Translations under genes and position numbers: made by a program
Shown here: positions 46,056-57,790 of the stretch, one piece after another
Layout: the number at the start of each line of letters is the position of its first letter
How positions within the stretch are numbered: the stretch's first letter is position 1
DNA from: Emydura subglobosa
Taxonomy: Eukaryota > Chordata > Testudines > Chelidae
Length of the DNA stretch: 64,000 bases
Direction of reading: 5' to 3'
Assembly: GCA_007922225.1 (NCBI GenBank)
Contig: ML679974.1
Coordinates: 1,849,105 to 1,913,104, forward strand
The notes under the pieces: model-generated
Databases searched by the model: none
Told to the model about the DNA's origin: nothing
Seen by the model: only the letters and a program-made list of their open reading frames with translations

Positions 46056-46871
46056 GAATGGGGTCCCATTTATCCACCCACCAATATAAAGGGGTTCAGA
46101 AAAGGATTCCATCTTCACGGGAGAAAAAAACAGTATGTGGAGTTCTCAGTACTCTCATGATAGGGACAAGATAAGAGGAGAGGGAGAGAAAGATGGGGGG
46201 AGAGGTATGTATGTGGGTAGGCAGAGGGATAGTGATAGATGGTGGACAGGTAGATGGATCATCACAGCAATGAGGCTTTTGGAGACCCAAGGAAGGAGTC
46301 TGGTTTATCAAGTGCAGGAGGAGAAAGGTGTGTATACCTGCTCATCCCCATTGCATGCGAGAGGGGAAGGAGCCCCATTACAATGTGCAGAAAAGTGTCA
46401 CAAAGAAGGCAAACCATCCTCCAGTAAAGTGTGCACAAGATCTGGGCGCACAATGACTCCACTGTGTGGCATGGTGGAGCACGGTGGGCAGATCACGTGA
46501 GGGGGTGGGTGTGTCCTGGAGCACTCAGGAAAGTCCCTCCTTGCGTGGTGAGCAAGGAGCACAGGGAAACAGAAAGGAGAACTGACCAGCTGCCATGGTC
46601 GAGACAAACAGCAGCACAGCAAAAGAACAGGGAAAAGCACAGCCTGGGCCCCAGAGACCAGAGGCAGCATAGTGAAGGCTAAGAGAGGGATATTGGGGCC
46701 ACACAGGGCAACGTGTGAAGTCACTCCAGCACCCAGCTACAGAGTGATTTTCCCCCATCCCAGCCTCTGCAGGGAAGAGAATCTGACACAGCCACATTCA
46801 GACCTGACCAGCTTCCCCACCACCATTGCACAACTCTGAATGCCGGCCTCTCCAGCCCTGCCCACTGTAAA
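46056..46871. other. No recognised feature
   Basis: About 820 bp, purine-rich around 46150-46260. Unassigned. Confidence 0.35.
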
Positions 46872-47158
46872 ATGGGACATAAGGATATAAGAACGGCCAC
46901 ACTGGGTCAGACCAATAGTCCATCTAGCCCTGTATCCTGTCTTCCGACAGTGGCCAATGCCAGCTGCTTCAGAGGTAATGAACAGAACAGGGCAATGATC
47001 AAGTGATCCATCCCATTGACCATTCTCAGCCCCTGGCAAACAGCAATCCCTGCCTACCCTGGCTAACAGCCATTGATAGACCTATCCTCCATGAAGTTAT
47101 CTAGTTCTTTTTTGAACCCTGTTACAGTCTTGGCCTTCACAACATTCTCTGGCAAGGA
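46872..47158 (-). mobile_element. Outer CR1, 3' half
   Basis: Minus-strand CR1 of the 'ggccacactgggtcagacca' subfamily: 3' UTR from about 46872, then the ORF2 C-terminal end up to 'cattctctggcaagga' at 47158, where a plus-strand CR1 is inserted. The sequence resumes at 48217. Confidence 0.9.
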
Positions 47159-48214
47159 TGACAACTATAAAATGGATAGAGAACTGGCTAGAGCATAGGG
47201 CTCAACGAGTAGTGATCAATGGCTCCATGTCTAGCTGGCAGCCGGTCACAAGCGGAGTGCCCCAGGGGTCAATGCTGGGGCCGGTTTTGTTCAACATCTT
47301 CATTAATGATCTGGAGGATGGGGTAGATTGCACCCTCAGGAAGTCTGCAGATGACACTAAGCTAGGGGGAGTGGTAGATATCCTGGAAGGTAGGGATAGG
47401 ATACAGAAGGACTAAACAAACTGGAAGATTGGGCCAAAAGAAATCTGATGAGGTTCAACAAGGACAAGTGCAGAGTTCTGCACTTTGGACGGAAGAATCC
47501 CATACACAGCTACAGACTGGGGACCAATGAGCTAGGCAGCAGTTCTGCAGAAAAGGACCTGGGGGTAACAGTGGATAAAAAGCTGGATATGAGTCAGCAG
47601 TGTGCCCTGGTTGCCAAGAAGGCTAATAGCATATTGGGCTGCATTAGTAGGAGCATTGCCAGCAGATCGCGGGAAGTGATTATTCCCCTCTATTCGGCAT
47701 TGGTGAGGCTGCATTTGGAGTATTGTGTCCAGTTTTGGGCCCCCCACTACAAAAAGGATGTGGACAAGTTGGAGAGAGTCTAGCGGAGGGCAACAAAAAT
47801 GATTAGGGGGCTGGAGCACAGGACTTATGAGGAGAGGCTGAGGGAACTAGGCTTGTTTAGTTTGCAGAAGAGAAGAATGAGGGGAGATTTGATAGCAGCC
47901 TTTAACTACCTGAAAGGGGGTTCCAGGGAGGATGGAGCTAGGCAGTGCTCAGTGGTGGCAGATGACAGAACAAGGAGCAACAGTCTCAAATTTCATTGGG
48001 GAGATCTAGGTTGGACATTAGAAAAAAGTTTTTCACTAGGAGGGTGGTGAAGCACTGGAATGGGTTACCTAGAGAGGTGGTGGAATCTCCATCTTTAGAG
48101 GTTTTTAAACTGCGGTTTGACAAAACCCTCGCTGGGATTATTTAGCTGAGGTTAGTCCTGCTTTGAGCAGGGGGTTAGACTAGATGACCTCCAACTCTAT
48201 GATTCTATGATTCT
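47159..48214 (+). mobile_element. Inner CR1 nested in an older CR1
   Basis: Plus-strand 5'-truncated CR1, 1,056 bp, ending 'attctatgattcta'. ORF2 pieces: 47164-47415 ([16 protein letters not shown]... to the [11 protein letters not shown] active-site region), then frameshifted to 47448-47783, an in-frame TAG at 47781-47783, then 47799-48050 ([20 protein letters not shown]). Flanked by AAGGA at 47154-47158 and 48215-48219, the target-site duplication. The same TAG occurs in the copy at 59516-61670. Confidence 0.92.
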
Positions 48215-48216
48215 AA

Positions 48217-48838
48217 GGAGTTCCACAGGTTGACTGTGCATTGTGTAAAGAAATACTTCCTTTTGTTCGTTTTAAACCTGCTGCCTATTAATTTCATTTG
48301 GTGACCTCTAATTTTTGTGTTACGAGAAGGATTAAATAACACTTCCTTATTTACTTTCTCCATACCAATCATGATTTTATAGACCTCTATCATATCCCCC
48401 CCTTGGTCATCTCTTTTCCAAGCTGAAAATTCCAGTTCTATTAAATTCTCCTTATATGGAAGCTGTTCCATACCCCTAATTATTTTTGTTGTCCCTTTAT
48501 GCACCTTTTCCAATTCCAATATATCTTTTTTTTTTTTTACACGGGGTGACCAGATCTGCACACAGTATTCCTGCTGTGGTTATGGATTTATAGAAGCAAT
48601 ACAATATTTTATCTCTTATTAGCTATTCCTTTCCTAATGATTTCTAACATTCTAAGTGGATGTTTTCAGAAAACTATCCACAATAACTCCAAGATCTCTT
48701 TCTTGAGTGGTAACAGCTAATTTAGACCCCCTCATTGTATGTTTAGTTAGGATTATGTTTTCCAATGTGCATTACTTTGCATTTATCAACGTTGAATTTC
48801 AGCTGCCATTGTGTTGCCCAGTCACCCAGTTTTGTGAC
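48217..48838 (-). mobile_element. Outer CR1, 5' half
   Basis: Continues the interrupted minus-strand CR1 ('gagttccacaggttgactgt'), with ORF2 remnant 48205-48561 (WNLWNSLE-type C-terminal region and [17 protein letters not shown]) and further upstream a WQLKFNVDKCKVMHIGK segment near 48755-48805. Ends (5' truncated) at about 48838. Confidence 0.9.
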
Positions 48839-49876
48839 CCCAGCGGGGGCTAAGCTGTTGGTGGGAAACCTGAATTGAGGAGCCAGGTGGCTGGCCTTCA
48901 GGCAACTGCTGGTCCAGTGTCGCCTGCAGTTCCATTCCCAGCGGGGGCAATGGGCCATGTCTAGGGCCACAAGCCTCCGTTTCTGCCCCATCTCTCAACG
49001 CACTTTAGTGTTGCCTGGGGCTGCTTTACCTTGCTCTCTGCTTGGCCTGGTGCTATCAGTTGAGCTGTCCCTGCTGCTGGCTGCTCTGCTGGATGCCTGC
49101 CCACCCTGCCCGGGCTGCATTTCAGGGGTTGTTCTTTGGGACCAGAGCCTCACTGCCTGCCCCAAGGGAGGGCAGCCGGGAGCTGCGCTGGGCAGGGAAA
49201 GGGCAGGAGCGAGACCATTAAAATTGGGTCCCGTGGTCTCCGAGGGGTACATAATCTGTGCCAGCCCTTTCACTGGCTCCCTCCTTCCCACTCCACACTG
49301 CTCAACTGCCCTGGCCAGTGCAGCCACGGGAGGCAGATCTTTCCCCACCTACTTCTTGCCCACCACTGTGGGATGGAGAGCAGCAGCTGGGTGGCAGATG
49401 TTCCTCCCTTCCCCCGCACAGGCCCTGGGACACTGATTGGACTCACAGGGGAGTGAGGGGCTCCCCATACCACACAGTTCCCCCTCATGGGTGCATAGCT
49501 GGGACCGCAACTGAGCCCTCTGTCATTTAGGCAGTCTAGATGCACGAACAGTCAGGTAGGTGGCTAATCCACCGTGCGCTGACAGGGGAGGGACGACTGA
49601 CCTGGTAAGTCAAGGCTGGCCCAATCATCCATGTCACTGGAAAGGTCATTTCCCCTAGACTAGCAATAAGACCTTAGGACTTAATCCATGACCACTGTGT
49701 CATAAGGCATTTAGGCTGACTAGCAGTAAAGGTTTCCTGACAGGGCGGTTGACTAGGCTGGGGATGGTCTCCCAAGGGAAGTGAGGAAAGCCCCATTGCT
49801 GGAGACACGGAAATCTAGACTGAACAGAGCACTGGTTAGAGCCTTATTGGGACTAATCCTGCACCAGTCCCTCAAG
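48839..49876. other. Unassigned GC-rich stretch
   Basis: About 1 kb. 48840-49550 is GC-rich with open frames on both strands and might be an old LTR or gene remnant, but no boundary or motif supports a name. Confidence 0.3.
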
Positions 49877-50981
49877 GGATATGTCTACATTGCACATTAA
49901 GCCCAGGCGGTGGGCTCTCACTCTGGTTTGAGCCCAACCCCCCCTTCCGTCTGCACACAAATCAGTCTGACTCAGAACAGACAGCGCTCAGGTGCCAGGT
50001 CTTAGGACCCTGCCTAGTGTTACGGGGAAAGTTTGTTACCCTGGCTTCCGGATCTATCACCGGGGACAGACTGTAGATTACACCACTGGTGTTCAATCAA
50101 AGGGCAATTTACTGTAGTGACAAATAATAAACACAAACCATTGAAGTTAAGAATAACAATGGGGGTAAACCCCAGGCCCAAATACCAATAACGCAACCCT
50201 TGGGTCCCCCCAGTCTTTAGATATTTACAATCGATCTTCACTCTGCCCACGAAGCGCTGTTCACGATCTGGTCTAGTTTGTCTGCTTCGGCTCCTGGTCC
50301 GCAGTCGGCTGCTTCTCAGCCTCGAATCACAATGCCCGTGCAAACCTAACGTACCCTTACCACACTGTCACTCAGATGGACAACCCCGAGTTCTGGCACT
50401 CACTGCCTTAAGTTACTTCTGCTGGGACTGACCTTGGCCAATCGGCTGTTAGGGTTTTTCCCGCCTTGCGGGCCTTTGCACCCGGCTCTCCCGTTGTGCA
50501 CACAGCACTACTGCCTGTTCACTCAGCACTCTGGCTGATATTTCCCGCCTTTTTACCCATCACTGGGCAGATTTCAGGCCTTGGCATCCTGCCAAGTGTC
50601 ATTATCTAGCTTGCCAGGATCAGATTCCAAGATGGACTCCAAATCCAAAATGGAGTCTGGCCTGGTTTACAACTATTTACACTTCAGGGGAGGGTACATA
50701 AAACATCTTATTACATATCTCTAACACCAGAGGGATGGGTCCAAGGAGACACCCACTGTGACCAGGGTCCGAGCTCTGTATTTGTGTAGTACAGACGCAG
50801 CTCAGGCCACAGACCAGAGTCAGAAAGTCTGTGTAGTGCAGTATGGACATGTTAATATGACTATGGAACCTGGCTCCAACAATCCTAAACCCAGATTTAC
50901 AATGCAGTGTGGCTTGGACACAGCAAGTCCACAAGTCCAGGTCCCCCAGACCTGGGCTTAATGTGCAGAGTAGACATATCC
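49877..50981. mobile_element. DNA transposon/MITE with 31-bp terminal inverted repeats, split by an LTR
   Basis: Left repeat 49877-49907 (GGATATGTCTAC...AAGCCCAGG) and right repeat 50951-50981 are inverted copies with 29 of 31 bases identical. Without the 709-bp LTR inserted at 50018 the element is about 396 bp, too short to encode a transposase. The TATGTCTAC terminus links it to the elements starting at 3206 and 53071. No clear target duplication was identified. Confidence 0.85.
50018..50726 (-). mobile_element. Solo LTR, 709 bp, inside a DNA transposon
   Basis: On the minus strand begins TGTTAGAGATATGTAATAAG and ends CCCCGTAACA, 5-bp inverted TGTTA/TAACA ends. Flanks CTAG (50014-50017) and CCAG (50727-50730) differ at one of four positions, so a decayed 4-bp target duplication is possible. 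The minus-strand reading has U3-, R- and U5-like composition, but orientation is not certain. No internal retroviral region is present. Confidence 0.65.
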
Positions 50982-51145
50982 ATGGGATGAGATGGTCTAC
51001 TGGCTCTTTATGACACGGATGGGATCTGACGGTAACATACCTACAAACAAACACACATCTTGGGTGTGGTTTCCCGCAGTTTTATGACTTTATGTGAGGA
51101 TAGCACAGTAACAAGCCATACTTCCACTTAGGAAGAAACAATCAG
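50982..51145. other. No recognised feature
   Basis: Short spacer between the DNA transposon and a CR1. Confidence 0.35.
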
Positions 51146-51695
51146 TTGCACACATACAAATGGGAAATGACTGCGTAGGAAGGAGTACTGCAGAAAGGGA
51201 TCTGGGGGTCATAGTGGATCACAAGCTAAATATGAGTCAACAGTGTAACACTGTTGCAAAAAAGCCAAACCTCATTTTGGGATGTATTAGCAGGAGTGTT
51301 GTAAACAAGACGTGAGAAGTCATTCTTCCACTCTACTCCACACTGATTAGGTCTCAACTGGAGTATCATGTCCGGTTCTCGGCGCCACATTTAAGGGAAG
51401 ATGTGGACAAATTGGAGAAAGTCCAGAGAAGAACAACAAAAATGATTAAAGGTCTAGAAAATATGACCTATGAAGGAAAATTGAAAAAATTGGATTAGTT
51501 TAGTCTGGAGAAGAGAAGACTGGGGGGCGGGGGGATGATAACAGGTTTCAAATACATAAAAGATTGTTACAAGGAAGAGGGTGAAAATTTGTTGTTATTA
51601 ACCTCTGAGGTTAGAACAGGAAGCAATGGGCTTAAATTGCAGCAAGGGAGGTTGAGGCTGGACATTAGGAAAAGCTTCCTGACTTGTTAATGCTC
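51146..51695 (+). mobile_element. CR1 ORF2 C-terminal fragment
   Basis: Plus-strand CR1: degraded 'gatctgggggtcatagtgga' (DLGV(I)VD) near 51198, an EYHVRFSAPHL-like segment near 51360-51395, 'aagaacaacaaaaatgatta', then 'aggctggacattaggaaaag'. Both the 5' end and the 3' UTR are missing. Several stops. Confidence 0.85.
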
Positions 51696-51794
51696 ACCAA
51701 GATACTCAGCTGGGTTCTACCACCCCGGGAAATATGAACACAGTGTACAAACTTTCATTGCGGGGCTAAAGCCTTATGCCCATATAGCTAACAG

Positions 51795-51995
51795 CTTATG
51801 GTAGTCAGCAGATCTGAATTCTGGCCTCAGCTCTGCCGCTGATTTCACATGCGATCCTCAATAAGTCGCTTAACCTCTTAGGAGCCTCAGGTGCAAAACA
51901 TGGAGGATGTTTATGTTCCCTGGGAATTGTGATGACTAATTAATGAACATTTATGAAGCACTTTGAGATCTGCAAGTGGAAAGTGCGACAGGTGT
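51795..51995 (+). repeat. MIR SINE
   Basis: 'cagatctgaattctggcctc', 'agctctgccgctgatttcac', 'taagtcgcttaacctcttag', then 'aagcactttgagatctgc'. Confidence 0.75.
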
Positions 51996-53070
51996 TCGTT
52001 CAATGTGTGGTTGATCGCTGGGATGTTCTAGAAGAGAAGGGAACCCATTATGCTTTGAAGGTGGGGAAATAGGACTGACTTTGTGGAGCTGGGCTGCACA
52101 CGTGTGGGCCCCTGATGTATTCATCTAGCACGTAAGAAAAAACAAAGCTTTTGTGGAGTTGAGCTGAGTTCCTCCAACTTATTCCATGAGTAACGGGGCA
52201 CAGCCACAGGCAACAAGAGTTTGATGAAGAAGGACAGGGCAGGTATAGGTCCTCCCTAACACAAATGTGCCTAGTGAATCTTCGCTTGCCTTTCTGCTTG
52301 ACTCACTCAAAACACAGTGTGAGGGGATTTAGGAGCGTGGCCAAGCCCTGGCAAAACGCTGTCTGACGAATGAAGTGATAATGCCTTGATGGATGGCTCC
52401 AAAGGCAGCCCTGCAGTTTGGGGGCATAGACAAAACAATGCAGAAGTGAAGCCTAGATGTTTAACTTCAGCATCTGGATGTGATTGCTAAACAGAGGGAC
52501 TCACTTCTGACCATTCTGCATAGAAACTAATGCTTTGTTTGGCCTTCCCCATAGTCTAGGATGATACATTTTCTGGGTTTAAATCTTGAACATCCAACAG
52601 CTGTTCTCTCAGCATTGCGATTGCTCACGTTCTATGGCAGCCATCCTGTGATCTCTTTCTTGGCTTTCATGGGCACTGCCTTTTGGCACCGCAGGTAATA
52701 TGAAAGCTGTGCAGGTTGTAAGTGGATGAAAAGTGCCGGTATCTCCTTTAAGTTCCGTCTATTAATGTTACAGGCTTCTCTCCCCAAGTCCTTTTACAGT
52801 GCAGCCTGAAACCTTAACGAACACTCAAGTTTATAGTTGAGAGGTGCAGACATCCTGGCTTCTTTTAAACTTAAAACAGAGGGACCCTTAGTGCTGGCTT
52901 CAGATCCACACCCATCTGTGTAGTCTCCACTAGTAAAGTCACCATCACTCTGGGATAGAAAGCCACATGGACAGTTGTTCTGATGTAGTTATGCCAATCC
53001 GTTTCCATTGGTAGGCAAGCACAGCCAGGAGAATTGCCTAGAATGGCTGTGATTTGGAAAAACACTTCCA
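51996..53070. other. No recognised feature
   Basis: About 1.1 kb of repeat-poor sequence. Confidence 0.35.
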
Positions 53071-53322
53071 AAGATATGTCTACACAGCAGCTGTGAGAGG
53101 GCTTCCTGGTGCGGGCTGACAGATGCGCTAGCTCTGCTCCATCTGCTCCATTGACATACCCAAGGGATCGGGCTGCATTAGTCCCTCCTGGTGAGCTTGA
53201 GTTGCCATTCAAGGCGATGTGGCCACTGTCCTATTTTAGCAGCCGAGGTCAAGCAGAGCTAGCATAGCTGCCTACTCCCGCTGGGACTTACACCTCCAGG
53301 CTGCTGTGTAGACAGACGCCAA
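53071..53322. mobile_element. 250-bp MITE with 'tctacacagcagc' ends
   Basis: The 14-base core GTCTACACAGCAGC at 53078-53091 has an exact inverted copy at 53300-53313. The minus-strand reading frame 52871-53212 crosses this element and is not a gene. Confidence 0.75.
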
Positions 53323-54159
53323 GACGCATGCAGAGCATGTACTCCCATGCGATAGGTAGCCATGCAGGAGCAGTAAGGTTATACAGCTCGATGCTGCAGC
53401 ATGGAGGGCCACTTTGTGCCACACAAAAGACAGAATCTGTCCATGGAGCTGGCTGGATGGGCTCAGGAAGGACCTCCCTTTGGAAAAGCAGCTAGAACCA
53501 GCACAGGGCCTCTTACATCACTTCTGCTCCAGCACACCAGAGGGAAGGGGTTATGGGTGGGACATCCCTGCCGTACGGCAGTTTTGGCCCCTTGGAGCTG
53601 TGTGAGGGATTAGAGCAGTGTAAGGGATTGACACCAGATATGTGGATCCTGGGGACTAGCCTAGTGCACCAGCTCACTTTTAGAATGAAAAATGCTGGTT
53701 TCTGAAAGGCCTGGTTCTCTTTCCACGCTACAGGTCACAATGGATTTATGCCAGGGTAAAACCAGAAGCAGTGAAGTGAGAAACTGGTCCTCAGTGTCCT
53801 GCCTCCAGTTTGTACAAAACTAAATACAAACCTGAGTGTCCCCCCTCCATCAACAGCCCTGCCACCACCCAGTGTGACTGCATTGTAAATGCTTGCTTGT
53901 GCTCCTCAGGGATACATGGGCAAAACTATTCTTCCCTTGGCTAAACAGAAGCAGCCAGGATCTGTGACTGGCAATTTAATACGGAGCACAAATTGGATTA
54001 TGTATTATTCATTATTATTCCAAAGGGTTTACGAGGGTCTTCCACATCTTCCCCAGAAACGTGCACCAACACAGACTGATTCTGCACATTACACCAACGC
54101 AAACCAGAAGTACCTCATTTGAAGCCATTGGAGAGATCAGAACCAGGCTGATGGTGATA
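53323..54159. other. No recognised feature
   Basis: About 840 bp. Old 'gatttatgccagggtaaaac' wording near 53744-53763, otherwise unassigned. Confidence 0.35.
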
Positions 54160-54748
54160 ATTCATACTCATAGACTTTAAGGTCAGAAGGAATCATTATG
54201 ATCATCTAGTCTGATCTCCTGCACAACACAGGCCACAGAACCTCACCCACCCACTCCTGTAACAGACCCCAACCTATGACTGAGTCAAATAATGGTTTAA
54301 AGACTTCAAGTACAGCGAATCCACCAGAGAATCCACCAGCAAGTGACCTGTGCCCTATGCTGCAAATGAAGGCAAAAAAAACCCCAGGGCCTCTGCCAAT
54401 CTACCCTGGGGGAAAATTCCTTCCTGGCCCCAAATATGGCTATCAGCTAACCCCTGAGCATCTGGGCAAGAGTCACCAGCCAGACACCACCCCATCTAGC
54501 ATCCCATCACCAGCACTTGGGCATATTTAACTCTAGTGGTCAAAGATCAGTTAATTGCCAAGTTTGGCTGTCCCATCATACCATCCCCACTATAAACTTA
54601 TCAAGCTCAGTCCTGAAGCCAGCTAGGTTTTTTGCCACCACTACTCCCCTTGGGAGGCTTTTCCAGAACTTCATTCCTCTGATGGTTAGAAATCTCTGTC
54701 TAATTTCAAGTCTAAACTTGCTGATGGCCAGTTTATATCCATTAGATA
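54160..54748 (-). mobile_element. CR1 LINE 3' portion
   Basis: Minus-strand CR1 of the 'ggtcagaaggaatcattatg' subfamily: tail at 54166, long 3' UTR, then C-terminal ORF2 end near 54600-54745. Close relative of 22882-23536 and 26548-27594. 5' truncated. Confidence 0.9.
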
Positions 54749-54759
54749 TAATATAAATA

Positions 54760-54957
54760 AATCATAGATGCATAGATTTTAAGGCCATTAGGGACCACTA
54801 AGATCAACTAGTCAACACAGGCCAGAGAACCTCACCAGTAACTGCTACATCAAGCCCATAACATCCGTGTGAGCTTTACAGCACCTTATAGAAAGATACC
54901 CAATTTAGACATCTGAAGACTTCAAGTGATGGAGAAGCCACCACACCCTTAGGGAAT
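54760..54957 (-). mobile_element. CR1 3' UTR fragment
   Basis: 'aaatcatagatgcatagatt', 'aaggccattagggaccacta', 'aggccagagaacctcacc', 'gaagccaccacacccttagg'. Separate, more diverged CR1 end placed tandemly beside the previous copy. Confidence 0.75.
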
Positions 54958-55170
54958 GAAAATGATGATGTCCATTGAGTGGTGATGAAGATGGCAAGGC
55001 TAATGATGAAGATAGCAATGATGGGAAAAACAGCTCTACCTAATGACCAAGGATGGGAGATATTATTTGTGACTGAAGGAGATGACAAATGATGGCAGCT
55101 AAGAAGAAAGAGGTAACAGCTGTGGCAATGGACATGAGGATAATGATACAGAAGATGCTGATGGCGCACT
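54958..55170. repeat. GAT/GATGA-rich low-complexity tract
   Basis: Degenerate 'gatgatg', 'gatgaagat' and 'aatgatggga' repeats over about 200 bp. Confidence 0.5.
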
Positions 55171-56438
55171 GACTAACCCGAGGAAGTGATATACGGTATC
55201 TGTTTCTATTACCATGATTGTTGATTGTTTAGATAGCCCCAAAGGTGCACTTTGCAAACAAGAACATTATGAGGAGCTTTCAATTTCTTCTGAAGTATCA
55301 GACATAGGACACTACTAGAGGCAGGATAGGTGAGTTGACGGACCCGTCTCCTATGGCAAATCCTCACAGATAAGAACTTGAGGGAGCATTGGTCCAATCT
55401 GGTCTGGCTAATCCCGTGTAACTATGCAAAGTAAAAGAGTGGGGATGGAAAGTCTAATGAAGAGGAAGGATGTGAGGGGGATGATCAGATGTAGGGTGGT
55501 GACAGAAACACCAGTTCAGGAACCACCACCCACCACCTCCTGAGCTGAGGATCTGTCATTTTATCTGATACAGGCTGAGATCCCAGATTAACTCAGTGAA
55601 TAACTGAATAAAGCGGAGCCATCTTCAGGCAACACGTTTACTACCTGATATCAGGGGTGTCACCCATCGTGCGCCCATTGTCACCAGGGATAGTAACAGA
55701 CATGGAAGAGAGTTCAACCCGCTGTGTGCATTTCTGGCACCCCAGCCTACATTGAGTTGTTACAATGAGTCGCTAGCTTATATAAGACAGTTTCTCTGTG
55801 CCAACTTGTACAGTACATCAGAATAGCCAGAAGCTGTTTTCAGAGGCAGGCTTCCAAAAATGAATCTAGCTGAGGCCAGGGCTTAGAGGCTGGCAGTTCT
55901 AGCCATAGAGTCACATGCTAATATTTATGTGCAGGATTTTACTCTGTGTCGATCAGTGTCTATTACCCCTGCACAGACTCCCATCTGCTGGGGATCAGCC
56001 TACCCCTGAGGGATCCCCTTCCCTATCTTCACACACACCAGCATCTGAAGTCTACAAATAGGGAGATGGGAGAATGTGGGGAGAAAAGGGGCATGCTCTT
56101 CTCTCTCCTCCATTGAAACATTATGGAAAGGAGAGAACTCTGCTAAAAGAAATGTGGGCTGCCTTCCCCTACACAAGGGCAGTGTTGTATGAAAGACCAG
56201 ACAGACTATTGACACCATGGTCACCACTTTTAATTGCAGAGGAGGATAAATAGCAATGCAAGAGATACAATCAATGATTCCATACGTTCACATACAGCCT
56301 GGTGCACTTGGAGAGAAATACATCAATTATCTTTCGTTACCTCAAGCCAGGATTCCTACAATGAGCTCCACACTTTATATCAATCCAGAAACGTAGGCTT
56401 GGCTTATTCTGTTTTCAGCTAAACCAGTACAACTATCT
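55171..56438. other. No recognised feature
   Basis: About 1.3 kb. A TATATAAGAC box near 55780 and AATAAAG near 55606 occur but nothing supports a gene or LTR boundary. Confidence 0.3.
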
Positions 56439-56537
56439 TAGGGGCAAGCTAAACTGACACAAGTGAGACCACACAGCACTTTGCACCAAGGTAAACCAGT
56501 TTAATTAAATCAGTGCAAGTTTGTATGTAGACAAGTC
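56439..56537. repeat. DNA transposon 3' fragment
   Basis: 'aaaccagtttaattaaatca' and 'tgtatgtagacaagtcc' match the terminal type at 9246-9375. Confidence 0.4.
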
Positions 56538-56829
56538 CTCAAACTGCTACAGAATACAGTGGCCCACTGATTTAGCGTATCTTTGTAAGGACACATGAGA
56601 TCATGTGATCCATGATCTGCACTGGATGCCTACTGTTGTCTGGGTGGCTAAATGTTCCTGATGTCTTGGAAACTTCCTATCTGACAGCCCGTGTCTCTGC
56701 TGCTCTAGTGAGGTGCCCGAGGTTGCATCTGTCTGTCTCTAAGGGCCATGCTGCCTCATCCCTGTCGCATTTGACCATCTCAGGATCATGAATGCGTTTG
56801 ACTCACAATGCCCCTTTGAGGTAGGGCTG

Positions 56830-56955
56830 TATGACACTGGTTTTACCAAACGGGGACAGTGAGGCACAGCGGGATTGGGGACTTGCTCAAGCTCATGCAG
56901 GATGTTTATGGTAGCGCTGAGAAATGAATTCAGCTGTCTTAGCCACAAGCCCTCC
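56830..56955 (-). repeat. MIR SINE
   Basis: Antisense MIR-like: 'acggggacagtgaggcacag', 'acttgctcaagctcatgcag', 'gagaaatgaattcagctg'. Confidence 0.6.
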
Positions 56956-57634
56956 CTTCTGCCCCCCTAAGGGCCCAGGGACTGATGGCAGGTGCAGTCT
57001 TGGGAAGGGCCCTTGGCTTTGGAATGTTGGTCCAAACTAGCCCAGCGTGGGTAACCTTCCAAGCAGGCCACATGCCCTAACTCCTCACTCTGGAGTATGG
57101 CGGGAAGGACACTGACGTTTACATTGGGGTGAGGAGCTCTGTTAAAGCCCTTCTGGGGGCAGGTGTTGTTAGGGGCTGTAATTGGTCCAGCTGATCTGTG
57201 ACTTTGTCATTTGTGTCAACAGTGCTTACGGGGCTGTAGGTGCCTTTGGAAATGCACTTTTGTTATTGTACTTCTGGCTCCAAGCTCATCCTTCAGATGG
57301 CAGTGGTGGGATTGCAGCAGACAGAAGTCAAGGAGAGCTGCTGCTCTCTGGGATTCCCTTCTCTGACGCTAACATGTTGGCTTGGCGCAAGAGGACCAGG
57401 ATGACCCTGCTAAGGCCCTGACTCAGGATGAGCATACGGCACACATCAAGTATTGGGCCAGGCACTGGTGAGCATTGCAGGCGGGAAGAAACCATCCTCA
57501 TGCAGAGAGGCTCTGTATCCGCTCCTGCAACCCTCAGACTCCTGATTCTCTGGAAGATGATCTGGCTCCTGTAATTCTCTGGCCCCGGGCCTTGCAGTAT
57601 TTGAATATCTCACAAGCTTCAACCTGTTGAGCCA
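56956..57634. other. No recognised feature
   Basis: About 680 bp without named elements. Confidence 0.35.
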
Positions 57635-57790
57635 CACAACACCTCTGTGTGGAAAGGCAGTGCCACGGATAGGGAACTGAGGCACAGAGAGCTAAGTGAT
57701 TTGTTCAAGGTCACACAGGAAGCCTATGGCAGAGCAGGGACTTGAACTCAGATCTCCCTAGTCTTGGTTAGACCCTTAACCATCCTTCCT
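57635..57790 (-). repeat. MIR SINE, well preserved
   Basis: Antisense MIR: 'ggaactgaggcacagagagc', 'tgttcaaggtcacacaggaa', 'ggcagagcagggacttgaac', 'gacccttaaccatcc'. The clearest MIR in the window. Confidence 0.85.

Noticed and set aside
48743..48991. Minus-strand 82-codon frame as a host gene
   Set aside because: Its C-terminal half is CR1 ORF2 (WQLKFNVDKCKVMHIGK) and the rest is flanking GC-rich sequence.
52871..53212. 113-codon minus-strand frame
   Set aside because: Crosses the left boundary of the MITE at 53071-53322 and has no recognisable motif.
55600..55800. TATATAAGAC and AATAAAG as an LTR or promoter/terminator pair
   Set aside because: No terminal TG/CA boundaries or duplication, and order and spacing do not fit one LTR.
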